From: Pseudomonas sp. RIT409
Lineage (GTDB): Bacteria; Pseudomonadota; Gammaproteobacteria; Pseudomonadales; Pseudomonadaceae
Assembly: GCF_003052515.2 (NCBI RefSeq)
Contig: NZ_QARE02000001.1
Span: forward strand, 372,001-436,000
Length of the DNA: 64,000 bases
Reading direction: 5' to 3'
Shown here: positions 7,518 to 16,939 of the stretch, piece after piece
Layout: the number at the start of each line of letters is the position of its first letter
How positions within the stretch are numbered: the first letter of the stretch is position 1
The notes under the pieces: generated by a model
What the model was told of the DNA's origin: nothing
The model's input: the letters and a program-made list of their open reading frames with translations, nothing else
The model's database searches: none
Position numbers and translations under genes: made by a program

Positions 7518-7958
7518 ACAGCAGGCTTAGAATTTATTAAAGCGCAATCATCGCTCATCGCTCAACTAATCATCGCCCGCCAATCAAAAACTCTCAAAAA
7601 TTATGACTTTTCCTCCTGGCCGAATGCTGTTACTTCATAATGTTGGACCTAATGACAGGTGAGCTCATCCATCTTGCAAATCTTGGCACTGACTCACCGA
7701 GACATCATTTCATGGGGTAGAAGCTCTTATTGCGAATATCAAACGGCAAGAAGAGGAAACGCATACCTTTCACCACGTTACGAAGCCCCAAAAAGTCTGT
7801 CCATGGTATTCTTTTGACCGCTAGCTAGCGATCAGTCGTAAATTACTGTCCGCCCTCAACCATGCATGTGGTTCGTCCAGTATCGATGAAACCTGCCGAC
7901 CAAGTGCATGACGACTTTCCCTCAAGCGATTCGCCTATATGAGGGGTGACCACGAAAG
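7518..7958. other. 441-bp gap between cassette and integrase
   Basis: Both flanking genes end here (convergent). I see no gene, tRNA, strong terminator or long repeat. There is a short run of CATCGC-type repeats near 7545-7580 and a GCTAGCTAGC stretch near 7820. It may be remnant DNA from cargo exchange. Confidence 0.5.
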
Positions 7959-9170
7959 CTATTCATTTTTTTTCCGAGGTTTCTTGAGCGCCCACTCGTC
8001 AATCATATCTGCCCAATCCTGCAACATTGCACGGCGCTGATCGCGGTACTCCGCCTTGTTGTAAACGGCTCGCACACCTTTCTGTTCGTGCGCGAGGCAC
8101 TTCTCGATCCAGTCGGAGTTGTAGCCCGCCTCATGCAACAGCGTGCTAGCCGTACGGCGCAGGTCGTGGGGGCCGAATTTACCTAGCGGCACCCCCTCCT
8201 TTTGGGCAAGGCGATAGGTGAGCGTCAGTACCTGGTTGATCGTGGCCGCACTCATTGGTAAATCAGAGTCATAGCGCGACGGCAGAACGTACTCAGAACC
8301 TCCAGCCAAGGTCTTCAATGCAATGAAGAAATCCAATGCCTGCCGGGACAGAAACACCAAATGAGGGTTTCGGCGCTTCATCCGCTCTTTGGGGATCGTC
8401 CATAGCGCCTCGCTGAAATTAATTTCACTCCACGTCGCATTGGTCAGCTCGCTTTTGCGCACCATCGTCAGCAGAAGGAGCTTGGCTGCCGCACGAACCG
8501 AAGTCGCGGTACCAATCCTGTCCATGTACTGATACATCAGCGCGATTTCATCAGGCGTCAACGCCCGGTCGCGTGGCTCGAATTTAGCGATGCTGGCAGA
8601 CCTTACTAGATCCGCAGGGTTTTCAAGCTTCTGACCACGCTCAATGGCCCAACGAAAGACCTGCAGCACGATCTCACGCGAATGGACAGCGGTTGCAGGC
8701 GCACCCCGCTCCACTATCGCGTCGGTCAGTGCCCGCAGATCCTCATGAGTGATTTCAGCCAGCTTCTGATTGCCAAACTTCGGCTTCAATTCGCGCTCGT
8801 AGACTGACCGGCGCATATCTCGTGTCGAGTCCGCCATCTGATAGCCGCGCAGCCATTTTTCAGCCCAATCATCAAAGGTCTCAGCGCCCTTCGTGCGAGC
8901 CTTCGCACGCGCCTTCTCCTTAGCAGGCGACTTACCTGCGGCGATCATTTTCTTCGCCTCCCCTAGCCGCTCACGTGCCTCTGCCAGGGTGATCCCGCCC
9001 AAGCCATAACGACCGAAGGTGATGGTCTCCTGCCGGCCATTGATGGAGTAGTTGTAGCGGAAGGAGATTGAGCCGGCCGGTGTGACCGCTACGTACAAGC
9101 CATCGCGGTCAATCACCTTGTAGAGCTTGTCTTGCGGCTTGAGGTTTCGAAGCTTGGTATCAGTAAGCAT
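7959..9170 (-). CDS. P4-type tyrosine recombinase (guaA-island integrase)
   Basis: A 403-residue integrase with an N-terminal DUF4102 arm-binding domain (MLTDTKLRNLKP, then 'GRQETITFGRYGLGGITLAE'), a core-binding domain (about 100-200) and a catalytic domain. Catalytic signs are Arg in 'TMVRKSELTNATWSEI', HDLRRT (H-x-x-R) and 'CLAHEQKGVRAVYNKAEY' (His, then nucleophile Tyr). The ATG at 9170 is preferred because it begins with the family's usual MLTD and has GGAAG upstream; an ATG at 9179 is also possible. It lies directly downstream of guaA on the same strand, the usual arrangement for guaA islands. It probably inserts and, with the AlpA-like factor, excises the element. Confidence 0.93.
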   Translation of the reverse strand: MLTDTKLRNLKPQDKLYKVIDRDGLYVAVTPAGSISFRYNYSINGRQETITFGRYGLGGITLAEARERLGEAKKMIAAGKSPAKEKARAKARTKGAETFDDWAEKWLRGYQMADSTRDMRRSVYERELKPKFGNQKLAEITHEDLRALTDAIVERGAPATAVHSREIVLQVFRWAIERGQKLENPADLVRSASIAKFEPRDRALTPDEIALMYQYMDRIGTATSVRAAAKLLLLTMVRKSELTNATWSEINFSEALWTIPKERMKRRNPHLVFLSRQALDFFIALKTLAGGSEYVLPSRYDSDLPMSAATINQVLTLTYRLAQKEGVPLGKFGPHDLRRTASTLLHEAGYNSDWIEKCLAHEQKGVRAVYNKAEYRDQRRAMLQDWADMIDEWALKKPRKKNE

Positions 9171-9196
9171 GGCTTCCATTTATTCCATGAAAAGAA

Positions 9197-9365
9197 ATAC
9201 CATGCTCTGAAAAGCGCGGAAGAATGGGGCTTAACCCCAGTAAAACCGGGCCTCTCGGCTATCCCGATACCATGCCCATCCTGAAACAAGGGACATGGTA
9301 TCAAGCGTCATGCATGGCATCGGATGCAGTTGGTACCCCGTACCATGCCATAAAAAAACCATGCT
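9197..9365. repeat. Cluster of TACCATGC motifs between int and guaA
   Basis: ATACCATGC at 9197-9205 and 9267-9275, its reverse form CATGGTAT at 9294-9301, GTACCATGCC at 9340-9349, and the partial ACCATGC near 9359. Five copies in 170 bp upstream of int and next to the attachment site are what arm-type integrase sites or excisionase sites would look like. Confidence 0.7.
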
Positions 9366-9394
9366 TGGCGATGCAAAACCCTGCCTGATCTTGC

Positions 9395-9433
9395 CAGACC
9401 CAAAAAGCCAAAAGCCCGCAATTACGCGGGCTT
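9395..9433 (-). terminator. Terminator between guaA and the integrase
   Basis: Stem AAGCCCGC (9412-9419) with GCGGGCTT (9426-9433), six-base loop. On the minus strand it is followed by TTTTGGCTTTTT, so it would stop guaA transcription before it enters int. A T-run also follows on the plus strand. Confidence 0.75.
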
Positions 9434-9454
9434 GAGGGCATTTTTTGCTAGATC

Positions 9455-9489
9455 GTGCCGGGCAGTGCCGGACGTGGGATCATTCCCAC
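9455..9489. other. Probable attachment site at the guaA stop codon
   Basis: The last codons of guaA form a perfect inverted repeat, GTGGGA (9474-9479) and TCCCAC (9484-9489), around the stop codon, fitting a recombinase core site. Two GTGCC copies 10 bp apart (9455, 9465) lie on the island side. The second copy of the core is outside the window, so the exact crossover cannot be fixed. Confidence 0.6.
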
Positions 9490-11057
9490 TCAATCGTCGC
9501 CGGTGGCTTGCTCGACACGTCGTAGGTGACACGAGAGATGCCGTCGATCTCGTTGATGATCCGGCCGCTGACGGTCTCCAACAGTTCGTAAGGCAGATGC
9601 GCCCAGCGTGCGGTCATGAAGTCGATGGTTTCCACAGCACGCAGAGCGACGACCCAGGCGTAACGACGGCCGTCACCGACCACGCCTACCGATTTCACCG
9701 GCTGGAACACCACGAACGCCTGGCTGACTTTGTGGTACCAGTCGGCTTTGCGCAGTTCTTCGATGAAGATGTGGTCCGCTCGACGCAGCAGGTCGGCGTA
9801 TTCCTTCTTCACTTCACCAAGGATACGTACGCCCAGGCCCGGGCCTGGGAACGGGTGGCGATAGACCATGTCGTACGGCAGGCCCAGTTCCAGGCCCAGA
9901 CGACGAACTTCATCCTTGAACAGTTCGCGCAGCGGCTCGACCAGTTTCAGGTTCATTTCTTCCGGCAGGCCGCCCACGTTGTGGTGCGACTTGATGACGT
10001 GTGCCTTGCCGCTTTTAGCGCCAGCGGACTCGATCACATCAGGGTAGATCGTGCCCTGAGCCAGGAACTTGATGTTGTGCAGTTTGGCCGATTCGGCGTC
10101 GAACACGTCGATGAACGTGCGACCAATGATCTTGCGCTTCTTCTCTGGGTCGGCCTCGCCAGCCAGATTGTTGAGGAACTGATCTTCGGCGTTCGCGCGA
10201 ATCACTTTGACGCCCATGTTCTCGGCGAACATAGCCATCACTTGCTCGCCTTCGTGCAGGCGCAGCAGGCCGTTGTCGACGAACACACAGGTCAGTTGAT
10301 CGCCGATGGCTTTGTGCAGCAGGGCCGCAACCACTGAGGAGTCAACACCGCCGGACAGACCCAGCAGCACGTTGTCAGTACCAACTTGAGCGCGGACTTG
10401 AGCGATGGCGTCTTCAGCGATCTTCGACGGGGTCCACAGCGCTTCGCAACCACAGATGTCGAGGATGAAGCGCGACAGGATGCGACCGCCCTGCTTGGTG
10501 TGAGTCACTTCCGGGTGGAACTGCACGCCGTAGTAACCACGAGCGTCGTCAGCCATGCCCGCGATCGGGCAGCTTGGTGTGCTGGCCAGAATGTGGAACT
10601 CGGACGGCAGCTTGGTGACTTTGTCACCGTGGCTCATCCAGACGTCCAGGCCGAGCACGCCATCAGCATCGACATGGTCTTCGATACCGTCGAGCAGGCG
10701 GCTCTTGCCAACGACGTCGACACGGGCGTAACCAAACTCGCGCAGATCGGAACCTTCGACCTTACCGCCCAGTTGCTCAGCCATGGTCTGCATGCCGTAG
10801 CAAATGCCAAAGACCGGCACGCCCAGGTCAAATACCGCTTGCGGACAGCGCGGGCTGTCGGCTTCGTGCACGGACTCGGGACCACCGGCGAGGATGACGC
10901 CTTTGGGAGCGAATTCGCGAATCGCTTCGTCGTCCATGTCGAACGGGTGCAGTTCGCAGTACACGCCGATCTCACGTACGCGACGGGCGATCAGTTGGGT
11001 GTATTGAGAACCGAAGTCCAGGATGAGGATACGGTGGGCGTGAATGTCGAGGGTCAT
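9480..11057 (-). CDS. guaA: GMP synthase (glutamine-hydrolysing)
   Basis: The 525-residue enzyme converts XMP, ATP and glutamine into GMP, the last step of guanine nucleotide synthesis. The glutamine amidotransferase domain (about 1-200) has the nucleophile Cys86 in GICYGMQ. The ATP-pyrophosphatase domain has the P-loop '[11 protein letters not shown]'. The C-terminal dimerisation domain ends PPATIEWE. The length is normal, so element insertion preserved the reading frame. It follows guaB by about 100 bp on the same strand, probably as one operon, with two weak hairpins between. Confidence 0.99.
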   Translation of the reverse strand: MTLDIHAHRILILDFGSQYTQLIARRVREIGVYCELHPFDMDDEAIREFAPKGVILAGGPESVHEADSPRCPQAVFDLGVPVFGICYGMQTMAEQLGGKVEGSDLREFGYARVDVVGKSRLLDGIEDHVDADGVLGLDVWMSHGDKVTKLPSEFHILASTPSCPIAGMADDARGYYGVQFHPEVTHTKQGGRILSRFILDICGCEALWTPSKIAEDAIAQVRAQVGTDNVLLGLSGGVDSSVVAALLHKAIGDQLTCVFVDNGLLRLHEGEQVMAMFAENMGVKVIRANAEDQFLNNLAGEADPEKKRKIIGRTFIDVFDAESAKLHNIKFLAQGTIYPDVIESAGAKSGKAHVIKSHHNVGGLPEEMNLKLVEPLRELFKDEVRRLGLELGLPYDMVYRHPFPGPGLGVRILGEVKKEYADLLRRADHIFIEELRKADWYHKVSQAFVVFQPVKSVGVVGDGRRYAWVVALRAVETIDFMTARWAHLPYELLETVSGRIINEIDGISRVTYDVSSKPPATIEWE

Positions 11058-11089
11058 GAGTCATTCTCGTCGAAAATCAGAAACAAGAC

Positions 11090-11149
11090 GGGGCTGTAAT
11101 GAACAGCCCCGCTACAGAATTCTTGAAACGCGCCCGAATCACCGGGCGC
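11090..11149 (-). other. Two hairpins between guaB and guaA
   Basis: GGGGCTGT/ACAGCCCC around 11090-11110 and GCGCCCG/CGGGCGC at 11130-11149. Neither has a clean U-run, so they may stabilise mRNA or partly terminate between the two genes. Confidence 0.45.
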
Positions 11150-11157
11150 ATTTCCAA

Positions 11158-12627
11158 TCACCCTACGCGATAGTTCGGCGCTTCTTTGGTGATCTGCACG
11201 TCATGAACGTGGGATTCGGCCATGCCTGCGCCGGTGATGCGAACGAATTCGGGCTTGGTGCGCATCTCTTGAATGTTGGCGCTGCCGGTGTACCCCATGG
11301 AAGAACGCAGGCCACCCATCAGCTGATGAATGATGGCAGCCAGCGAGCCCTTGTACGCGACGCGGCCTTCGATGCCTTCCGGCACCAGCTTTTCGGCCCC
11401 CGCGGACGAATCCTGGAAGTAGCGGTCCGAAGAACCTTGCGCCTGGGACATCGCACCCAACGAGCCCATGCCACGGTAGGCCTTGTAGGAGCGCCCCTGG
11501 AAGAGCTCGATTTCACCTGGCGCTTCTTCGGTGCCGGCGAACATGGAGCCCATCATCACGCTGTAGGCACCCGCGACGATGGCCTTGGACAGGTCGCCGG
11601 AGAAACGGATGCCGCCGTCGGCGATCAGTGGAACGTCGGTGCCTTCCAGTGCTGCGGCCACGTTGGCGACAGCGCTGATCTGCGGCACGCCGACACCCGC
11701 GACGATGCGGGTGGTGCAGATGGAGCCCGGCCCGATACCGACTTTCACGCCGTCAGCACCGGCTTCGACCAATGCGCGCGCCGCTTCGCCGGTGGCGATG
11801 TTGCCGCCGATGACCTGAACGTCAGGGAAGTTCTGCTTGACCCAGCGAACGCGATCGATCACGCCTTTGGAGTGACCGTGCGCGGTGTCGACGACGATCA
11901 CATCGACGCCAGCAGCCACCAGCGCAGTGACACGCTCGCCCGTGTCCTTACCGGTCCCGACCGCTGCACCGACACGCAGGCGACCCTGGTCGTCCTTGCT
12001 GGCCAGTGGGTAGGCCTTGGCCTTTTCGATGTCTTTGACGGTCATCATGCCCTTGAGGGCGAAGTTGCCGTCTACGATCAGGACCTTTTCCAAACGGTGC
12101 TTGTGCAGCAGCTCACGCACTTCGTTCTTGTCAGCGCCTTCGCGCACGGTCACCAGGCGCTCTTTCGGCGTCATCACTTCGCGGACCGGGATGTCCAGGC
12201 GATTTTCAAAACGCACATCGCGGGAGGTGACGATGCCGACCAGCTCACCATCATGCAGGACAGGGACACCGGAAATGTTGTGCAGACGGGTCAGCTCGAA
12301 CAGATCGCGAACGGTAGCGTCGGCCTCGATGGTAATCGGGTCCTTGACCACACCGGCTTCGAACTTCTTGACCTTGCGCACTTCCGCGGCCTGTTGTTCG
12401 ATGGTCATGTTCTTGTGGATGATGCCGATGCCGCCTTCCTGAGCCATGGCGATGGCCAGACGGGCTTCAGTGACGGTGTCCATAGCGGCGGAGACGAGGG
12501 GGATGTTCAGTTCGATGCCACGGGTCAATCGGGTTTTCAGACTGACTTCGTTGGGAAGCACCTCGGAATAACCGGGCACAAGGAGGATGTCGTCGAATGT
12601 AAGGGCTTCTTGGCTGATACGCAGCAT
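11158..12627 (-). CDS. guaB: IMP dehydrogenase
   Basis: The 489-residue enzyme oxidises IMP to XMP with NAD+, the committed step towards GMP. The barrel begins '[17 protein letters not shown]'. Two CBS domains are inserted at about 90-200. The catalytic loop is '[16 protein letters not shown]' with the active Cys, and later come the flap residues and '[10 protein letters not shown]'. Length and motifs are standard. A strong promoter sits at 12663-12691. It leads the guaBA operon. Confidence 0.99.
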   Translation of the reverse strand: MLRISQEALTFDDILLVPGYSEVLPNEVSLKTRLTRGIELNIPLVSAAMDTVTEARLAIAMAQEGGIGIIHKNMTIEQQAAEVRKVKKFEAGVVKDPITIEADATVRDLFELTRLHNISGVPVLHDGELVGIVTSRDVRFENRLDIPVREVMTPKERLVTVREGADKNEVRELLHKHRLEKVLIVDGNFALKGMMTVKDIEKAKAYPLASKDDQGRLRVGAAVGTGKDTGERVTALVAAGVDVIVVDTAHGHSKGVIDRVRWVKQNFPDVQVIGGNIATGEAARALVEAGADGVKVGIGPGSICTTRIVAGVGVPQISAVANVAAALEGTDVPLIADGGIRFSGDLSKAIVAGAYSVMMGSMFAGTEEAPGEIELFQGRSYKAYRGMGSLGAMSQAQGSSDRYFQDSSAGAEKLVPEGIEGRVAYKGSLAAIIHQLMGGLRSSMGYTGSANIQEMRTKPEFVRITGAGMAESHVHDVQITKEAPNYRVG

Positions 12628-12662
12628 CGCTGGGCTCCCGAGCGGGAAAATGGAAGCGCGCC

Positions 12663-12691
12663 ATTATACCGAGACACCCACCCTTGCTCAA
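12663..12691 (-). promoter_or_regulatory. guaB promoter
   Basis: On the minus strand TTGAGC (12686-12691) and a perfect TATAAT (12663-12668) are separated by 17 bp, ending about 36 bp before the guaB start. Confidence 0.8.
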
Positions 12692-12753
12692 CGTAAAGAT
12701 CGGGCAATTTCATAATCAATGCGATGCACACACCCTATGAACCGCCACACGGC

Positions 12754-13302
12754 CTAAAGGCGGACTTTGACGACTGAAACCGGCCGATCCAGGCGCTCGG
12801 CGAAGGCCTCGAGAAAGCTGGCCTTGAAGCCGGCATCCAGCCAGTCGTTGAAGATGAAACCGAGGTTTGAAAACCCGCAGGCGTCAAGGAACAGAAAGCC
12901 GTTGATATCATCTTCAAACCCGCATTCCGGGCAGGTGAAATTGTCGGTATGGCCCGGCATCCATTCCTCGAGGCTGTCGAACAGCGCCTCGCCAATTTCA
13001 CGACGGCATTCCGGACAGCCGGCCTCTTCCTTGAACCCTTGCTGTGGCGTGTAGATGCAGCGCTTCAGGACGATCTCCAGACCGTTCACCGCTTTGCCGT
13101 AAGGCAATGCATCGGGGTTTTCCACGAACCGGCGCGCCCCAGGTCCGATCCCATAGGCCATACGATTGAAGCTGCGCCCACAGGTGCTCAGCGACTCCTC
13201 GACCACCTCCAGCTTCACCAGCCAACGCAGGATCGCCTGCGCCTTCGCCTCGTGGGCGGGAAAGCTGGATATCTGCGGGACGATGATGCTTTGGGTGTTC
13301 AT
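12754..13302 (-). CDS. Conserved hypothetical protein with a double CxxC zinc ribbon
   Basis: A 182-residue protein that I do not recognise beyond looking like a conserved pseudomonad protein. It has two CPEC motifs (AGCPECRRE and FTCPECGFED), about 34 residues apart, likely to bind one zinc. The remainder is globular with no membrane segment or signal. It lies upstream of guaB on the same strand but is separated from it by the guaB promoter, so it is probably independent. Function unknown. Confidence 0.75.
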   Translation of the reverse strand: MNTQSIIVPQISSFPAHEAKAQAILRWLVKLEVVEESLSTCGRSFNRMAYGIGPGARRFVENPDALPYGKAVNGLEIVLKRCIYTPQQGFKEEAGCPECRREIGEALFDSLEEWMPGHTDNFTCPECGFEDDINGFLFLDACGFSNLGFIFNDWLDAGFKASFLEAFAERLDRPVSVVKVRL

Positions 13303-13372
13303 ACCGTGGCCTGTGGACGCGTGATCGGGGGCGGCAGCTTAATGCCGTCGCCAACCGAGTCAAGTATGGGCC

Positions 13373-14158
13373 TCAACCGGTGACGTAGCGACCGACGAGG
13401 GTGATGCCACTGATCAGCACCAGCCAAGTCACCAAGCGCACGAACGTTTCCCGGGACAGGCGCTTCATCAGGCGACGCCCGATCCACGACCCAACCAGCA
13501 TGGCCGGCAGCAGGCAGACTGCCATGACCAACAACGGCAGTTGCGCATAGACACCAGTGACCGCGAACAAGCTCAGCCGCACGATGGTGCTGCAACTGAT
13601 GAGTGCGTTCTGAGTGGCCCTCGCCTGGGATTTATCGGTCAGACGGCTGTTGAGGTAAATCGCATAGAGAAAGCCGCCGCTGCCAAACAGCGCGCCGAAC
13701 AGCCCACCGACGGTCCCCATCGGTATCGACCACCCTGCCGACAACTGTGTAGGACGCACCTTTATCGCGAGGCTGTAGATCGAGTAGCCAATCAGGAATA
13801 GCCCCATTAATAGAAGCAGTAGGTCGGATTTCAGATTCAGCAGAAAAACCACGCCCAGGGTGCAACCGATCGCCATGCACGGCACCAGCCGCAACAGCTC
13901 AGCGCGCACGATGGACTGCCGCGAGGGCAGCAAATGACTGAAAGCAGCCAAGAAATCCAGCATGACCAACAGCGGGATGATGCGCGACAGGGGCATGAAG
14001 TGAATCAGGAGAGGCCCGGCGACCAGCGCGGTGCCGAAACCGGCAATCGCGAAGACCAGATAAGCGGCGATCACACCGCCTTCGATGAGCAGCCAGTCAA
14101 CGGGGGTAAGCCCCAACTGATCGACAACGCCCGATAGTTCGGCGAACGGGGTGAGCAT
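13373..14158 (-). CDS. TauE/SafE-family membrane permease
   Basis: A 261-residue inner-membrane protein with about eight hydrophobic segments and the inverted-repeat layout of the TauE/SafE (sulfite exporter) family. The first half begins 'VIAAYLVFAIAGFGTALVAG', and the second half repeats the pattern with 'GTVGGLFGALFGSGGFLYA'. The ATG at 14158 has GGAGGG upstream, whereas longer forms run into the opposite xseA region, so they are rejected. Members export sulfite, sulfoacetate or other organic anions; the substrate here is unknown. Divergent from xseA. Confidence 0.85.
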   Translation of the reverse strand: MLTPFAELSGVVDQLGLTPVDWLLIEGGVIAAYLVFAIAGFGTALVAGPLLIHFMPLSRIIPLLVMLDFLAAFSHLLPSRQSIVRAELLRLVPCMAIGCTLGVVFLLNLKSDLLLLLMGLFLIGYSIYSLAIKVRPTQLSAGWSIPMGTVGGLFGALFGSGGFLYAIYLNSRLTDKSQARATQNALISCSTIVRLSLFAVTGVYAQLPLLVMAVCLLPAMLVGSWIGRRLMKRLSRETFVRLVTWLVLISGITLVGRYVTG

Positions 14159-14332
14159 GGAACCCTCCATGGATGATCGGCGGCGCACAGCATACTTCAT
14201 CCACCGACTTCTGCCGTGGGTACCCATTGGCTCATCGAGAAACTGTCGGTCGCAGGCCCATCGACACACAGCATCCGGATGACGCCGATTAATGTGATGA
14301 GCCACGCGGCAATTCCCTTTATCATGCCCGCC

Positions 14333-15712
14333 ATGATCAAAGATCCCTTTGCAAGACTCGGCCTCGACCGGGAAGTCCTCACTGTCAGCCAGCTCAACGG
14401 CCGTGCCCGGGTCTTGCTGGAAGATGTGTTTTCCAGCATTTGGGTCGAGGGCGAGATTTCCAACCTGTCTCGCCCAGCTTCGGGCCACGTGTATTTCACG
14501 CTTAAGGACAGCGGCGCGCAGGTCCGTTGCGCTTTGTTCCGCAGTAATGCCGCACGCGTGCGGCAGGCGCTGAAGGACGGTCTGGCGGTCAAGGTTCGGG
14601 GCAAAGTTTCGCTGTTCGAGGGTCGTGGTGATTACCAGTTGATCCTCGATACCGTCGAGCCCGCAGGCGATGGTGCACTGCGGCTGGCTTTCGACGCGCT
14701 CAAGGAAAAACTCAGCGCCGAAGGCCTGTTCAGCGCTGAACGCAAGGTCGCCCTGCCTCTGCACCCGCAACGCATCGGTATCGTCACGTCACCCACGGGC
14801 GCTGTGATTCGCGACATCATCAGCGTGTTCAAGCGACGTGCGCCGCAGGTCGAACTGACACTGATTCCAACCGCCGTACAAGGCCGCGAAGCGATCAATC
14901 AGATCGTCCGGGCCTTGAAGACGGCGGACGCGAGAGGTTTCGACGCGTTGATCCTGGCTCGGGGTGGCGGTTCGCTGGAGGACCTGTGGTGCTTCAACGA
15001 AGAAGCCGTCGCGCGCGCCATCGATGCGTGCGTGACGCCGATCGTCAGCGCCGTAGGTCATGAGACCGACGTCTCCATCAGTGATTTCGTGGCCGATGTA
15101 CGCGCCCCCACACCCTCGGCTGCAGCCGAATTGCTGGCCCCTGATTCCAGTGACCTGCATCGCCGCGTGGAAAACCTTCAGCGTCGATTGATCACGCGGA
15201 TGCGCGACCGGCTGATGCGAGACCAGTTGCGGCTTGAGGGCATTTCCCGTCGCCTGCGCCATCCGGGCGAACGGCTGCGTCAACGCGCACAGCGGCTGGA
15301 TGATCTGGACATGCGCCTGCGCCGTGCTTTCGAATCGCAGATGCACAAGCGCTCGACGCGGATCGGTCACCTGGAAAGCCGTCTCGCCGCCCAGCATCCT
15401 GGCCGCACCCTGGCCTTCCTGCGCCAGCGCTTGGAAGTACTAGCCGAGCGTCTGCCTCGGGCGATCCGGGAAAACCTCAAGACGCGACGTCTGCAATTGC
15501 AGAGTCAGGTGCAGACGCTCAATGTGGTCAGCCCTCTGGCTACATTGGGTCGCGGCTACAGCATCCTGCTGGATGAAAAAGGCAAAGCGGTCCGCACGGC
15601 GCAACAAACACATACCGGTCAACGCCTCACGGCGAAGCTGGCCGAAGGCGAACTGCAGGTGCGCGTCGAAGACAACCACCTGACGCCCGTCACCCTCTCT
15701 CTATTGGACTGA
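14333..15712 (+). CDS. xseA: Exodeoxyribonuclease VII large subunit
   Basis: The 459-residue catalytic subunit of ExoVII, a single-strand exonuclease in mismatch repair and DNA damage response. It starts at the canonical 'MIKDPFARLGLDREVLTVSQ'; upstream in-frame codons are not part of the family. The OB domain (about 10-110) contains 'VEGEISNLSRPASGHVYFTL'. The nuclease core includes 'VTSPTGAVIRDI', 'ARGGGSLEDLWCFNEE' and 'PIVSAVGHETDVSISDFVAD'. A long helical arm and a C-terminal segment with 'PLATLGRGYSIL' follow. Complete. The M23 peptidase gene starts 3 nt later. Confidence 0.98.
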   Translation: MIKDPFARLGLDREVLTVSQLNGRARVLLEDVFSSIWVEGEISNLSRPASGHVYFTLKDSGAQVRCALFRSNAARVRQALKDGLAVKVRGKVSLFEGRGDYQLILDTVEPAGDGALRLAFDALKEKLSAEGLFSAERKVALPLHPQRIGIVTSPTGAVIRDIISVFKRRAPQVELTLIPTAVQGREAINQIVRALKTADARGFDALILARGGGSLEDLWCFNEEAVARAIDACVTPIVSAVGHETDVSISDFVADVRAPTPSAAAELLAPDSSDLHRRVENLQRRLITRMRDRLMRDQLRLEGISRRLRHPGERLRQRAQRLDDLDMRLRRAFESQMHKRSTRIGHLESRLAAQHPGRTLAFLRQRLEVLAERLPRAIRENLKTRRLQLQSQVQTLNVVSPLATLGRGYSILLDEKGKAVRTAQQTHTGQRLTAKLAEGELQVRVEDNHLTPVTLSLLD

Positions 15713-15715
15713 TCG

Positions 15716-16558
15716 ATGCTGCCTTGTCTTTTACGCGCGTTGACCGGCGCTGCACTGGCGCTGTGCCTGGCCCTTCCCGCCCATGCCGACAGCTATCTGT
15801 CGCGCTTGTTGAACAAGCCCGTGCCGGGCGGCGTGGCGGTTGTCGACCTCGGCGCTTCTGCACAACCGCCGAAAGCCACGTTTCAGGGCAAGCCGGTGTT
15901 GGTGGTGAAGGATGCGGAAGCACGGTGGCTGGCGATTGTCGGCATTCCTCTGACCGTAAAGCCGGGGAGCTCCCAGCAGGTGTCCAGCGGCGGGCGTAAC
16001 CTCACGTTCGCGGTGGGGAGCAAAAAATACCCCGAACAGCACATCACGCTGAAAAACCAGCGGCAGGTGAACCCCAACCCCGATGACCTGAAACGCATCG
16101 AGCGGGAACTGGATGTGCAAACGCGCGCTTACCGCACGTTCAGCCCGGTGACGCCCAGCAACCTGTTACTGGACAAGCCCGTGGACGGCCCGCTGTCGAG
16201 CAGGTTCGGCGTGCGTCGTTTCTTCAACGGCGAGGAACGCAACCCGCACGCGGGCCTGGACTTCGCGGTCCCGGCAGGTACGCCCATCAAATCCCCGGCA
16301 GCGGGCAAGGTGATTCTGATCGGCAATTACTTCTTCAATGGCAACACGGTGTTCGTCGATCATGGACAAGGCTTCATCAGCATGTTCTGCCACATGTCAA
16401 AAATCGATGTGAACGTCGGCGACTCAGTGCCGCGTGGGGGGATCGTGGGCCGCGTCGGTTCGACCGGACGCGCCACGGGGCCGCACATGCACTGGAACGT
16501 CAGCCTGAACGACGCGCGGGTTGACCCCGCAATCTTCATCAATGCCTTTCAGCCGTAG
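15716..16558 (+). CDS. Exported M23-family (LytM) metallopeptidase
   Basis: A 280-residue periplasmic protein with signal peptide (residues ~1-25, cleavage after AHA). The N-terminal half is beta-rich. The C-terminal LytM domain carries the zinc motifs HAGLD (H-x-x-x-D) and HMHW (H-x-H), plus 'GFISMFCHMSKI'. All metal ligands are present, so it is likely an active peptidoglycan endopeptidase rather than an EnvC-like activator. It begins 3 nt after xseA and is probably co-transcribed. The substrate bond is not determinable here. Confidence 0.9.
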   Translation: MLPCLLRALTGAALALCLALPAHADSYLSRLLNKPVPGGVAVVDLGASAQPPKATFQGKPVLVVKDAEARWLAIVGIPLTVKPGSSQQVSSGGRNLTFAVGSKKYPEQHITLKNQRQVNPNPDDLKRIERELDVQTRAYRTFSPVTPSNLLLDKPVDGPLSSRFGVRRFFNGEERNPHAGLDFAVPAGTPIKSPAAGKVILIGNYFFNGNTVFVDHGQGFISMFCHMSKIDVNVGDSVPRGGIVGRVGSTGRATGPHMHWNVSLNDARVDPAIFINAFQP

Positions 16559-16773
16559 CGCCGGGATTCGCCATCAGGTTTGGGCAGCCCCCATAAGCCA
16601 TCGATGGGCTGCTCCGTCCGAGGCCAATGGCGGCCTCGCATACCCCAACAATAAATAATCACGCTTCGCGGCTTATTCGCTACAAAATACCGCCCGAGGC
16701 TCTTTTTGGAATAGTTCTACCAATTTTCCCCAACTGCTTGCCACCTTTAACCCCATTGGTTACGGTTGGACAC

Positions 16774-16851
16774 ATGAACACGTCCCACACCCTCATTTTG
16801 CTACGTCAACATCGCTGCCTCAGTCTCGTCAGTGCGCGACTGCCAGGCTGA
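16774..16851 (+). CDS. Candidate leucine-rich leader peptide of leuA
   Basis: A 25-codon frame, starting [12 protein letters not shown] and ending ARLPG, lies 88 bp before leuA. Six of 25 codons are Leu, three of them clustered (TLILL). A GGA precedes the ATG at short distance. Leucine-rich leader peptides control leu operons by attenuation in gammaproteobacteria. Downstream is a GGCCG/CGGCC hairpin near 16903-16920 but without a clear U-run, so the mechanism is uncertain. Confidence 0.5.
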   Translation: MNTSHTLILLRQHRCLSLVSARLPG

Positions 16852-16939
16852 ATCGCGGTGCCTCGACCTCGCTGCTCCATTGCGAAACAACTCGGTTGGC
16901 CGCCTTCTTTCGGCCCTGCGTACAACAAGGATTATTCAC

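Larger units (their letters stand above)
1..9489. mobile_element. Part of a guaA-inserted integrative conjugative-type element
   Basis: Everything left of guaA reads as one end of an integrated element: trb conjugation genes, a replication/regulator module, an A+T-rich ATPase/TOPRIM cassette and a tyrosine recombinase directly downstream of guaA on the same strand. The 3' end of guaA is an established island insertion site with the integrase next to it. The far end and its repeat of the guaA end lie outside the window, so neither the size nor the ability to transfer can be judged. The boundary at 9489 is inferred from the guaA stop-codon region. Confidence 0.85.

Noticed and set aside
7545..7580. 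Short CATCGC repeats as a possible CRISPR or iteron array
   Set aside because: The copies are only about 6-9 bp, irregularly spaced and few; no CRISPR-like repeat/spacer order is present anywhere in the window.
14159..14770. A long N-terminal extension of the TauE/SafE permease
   Set aside because: It would overlap xseA on the opposite strand, and the ATG at 14158 has a strong ribosome-binding site.
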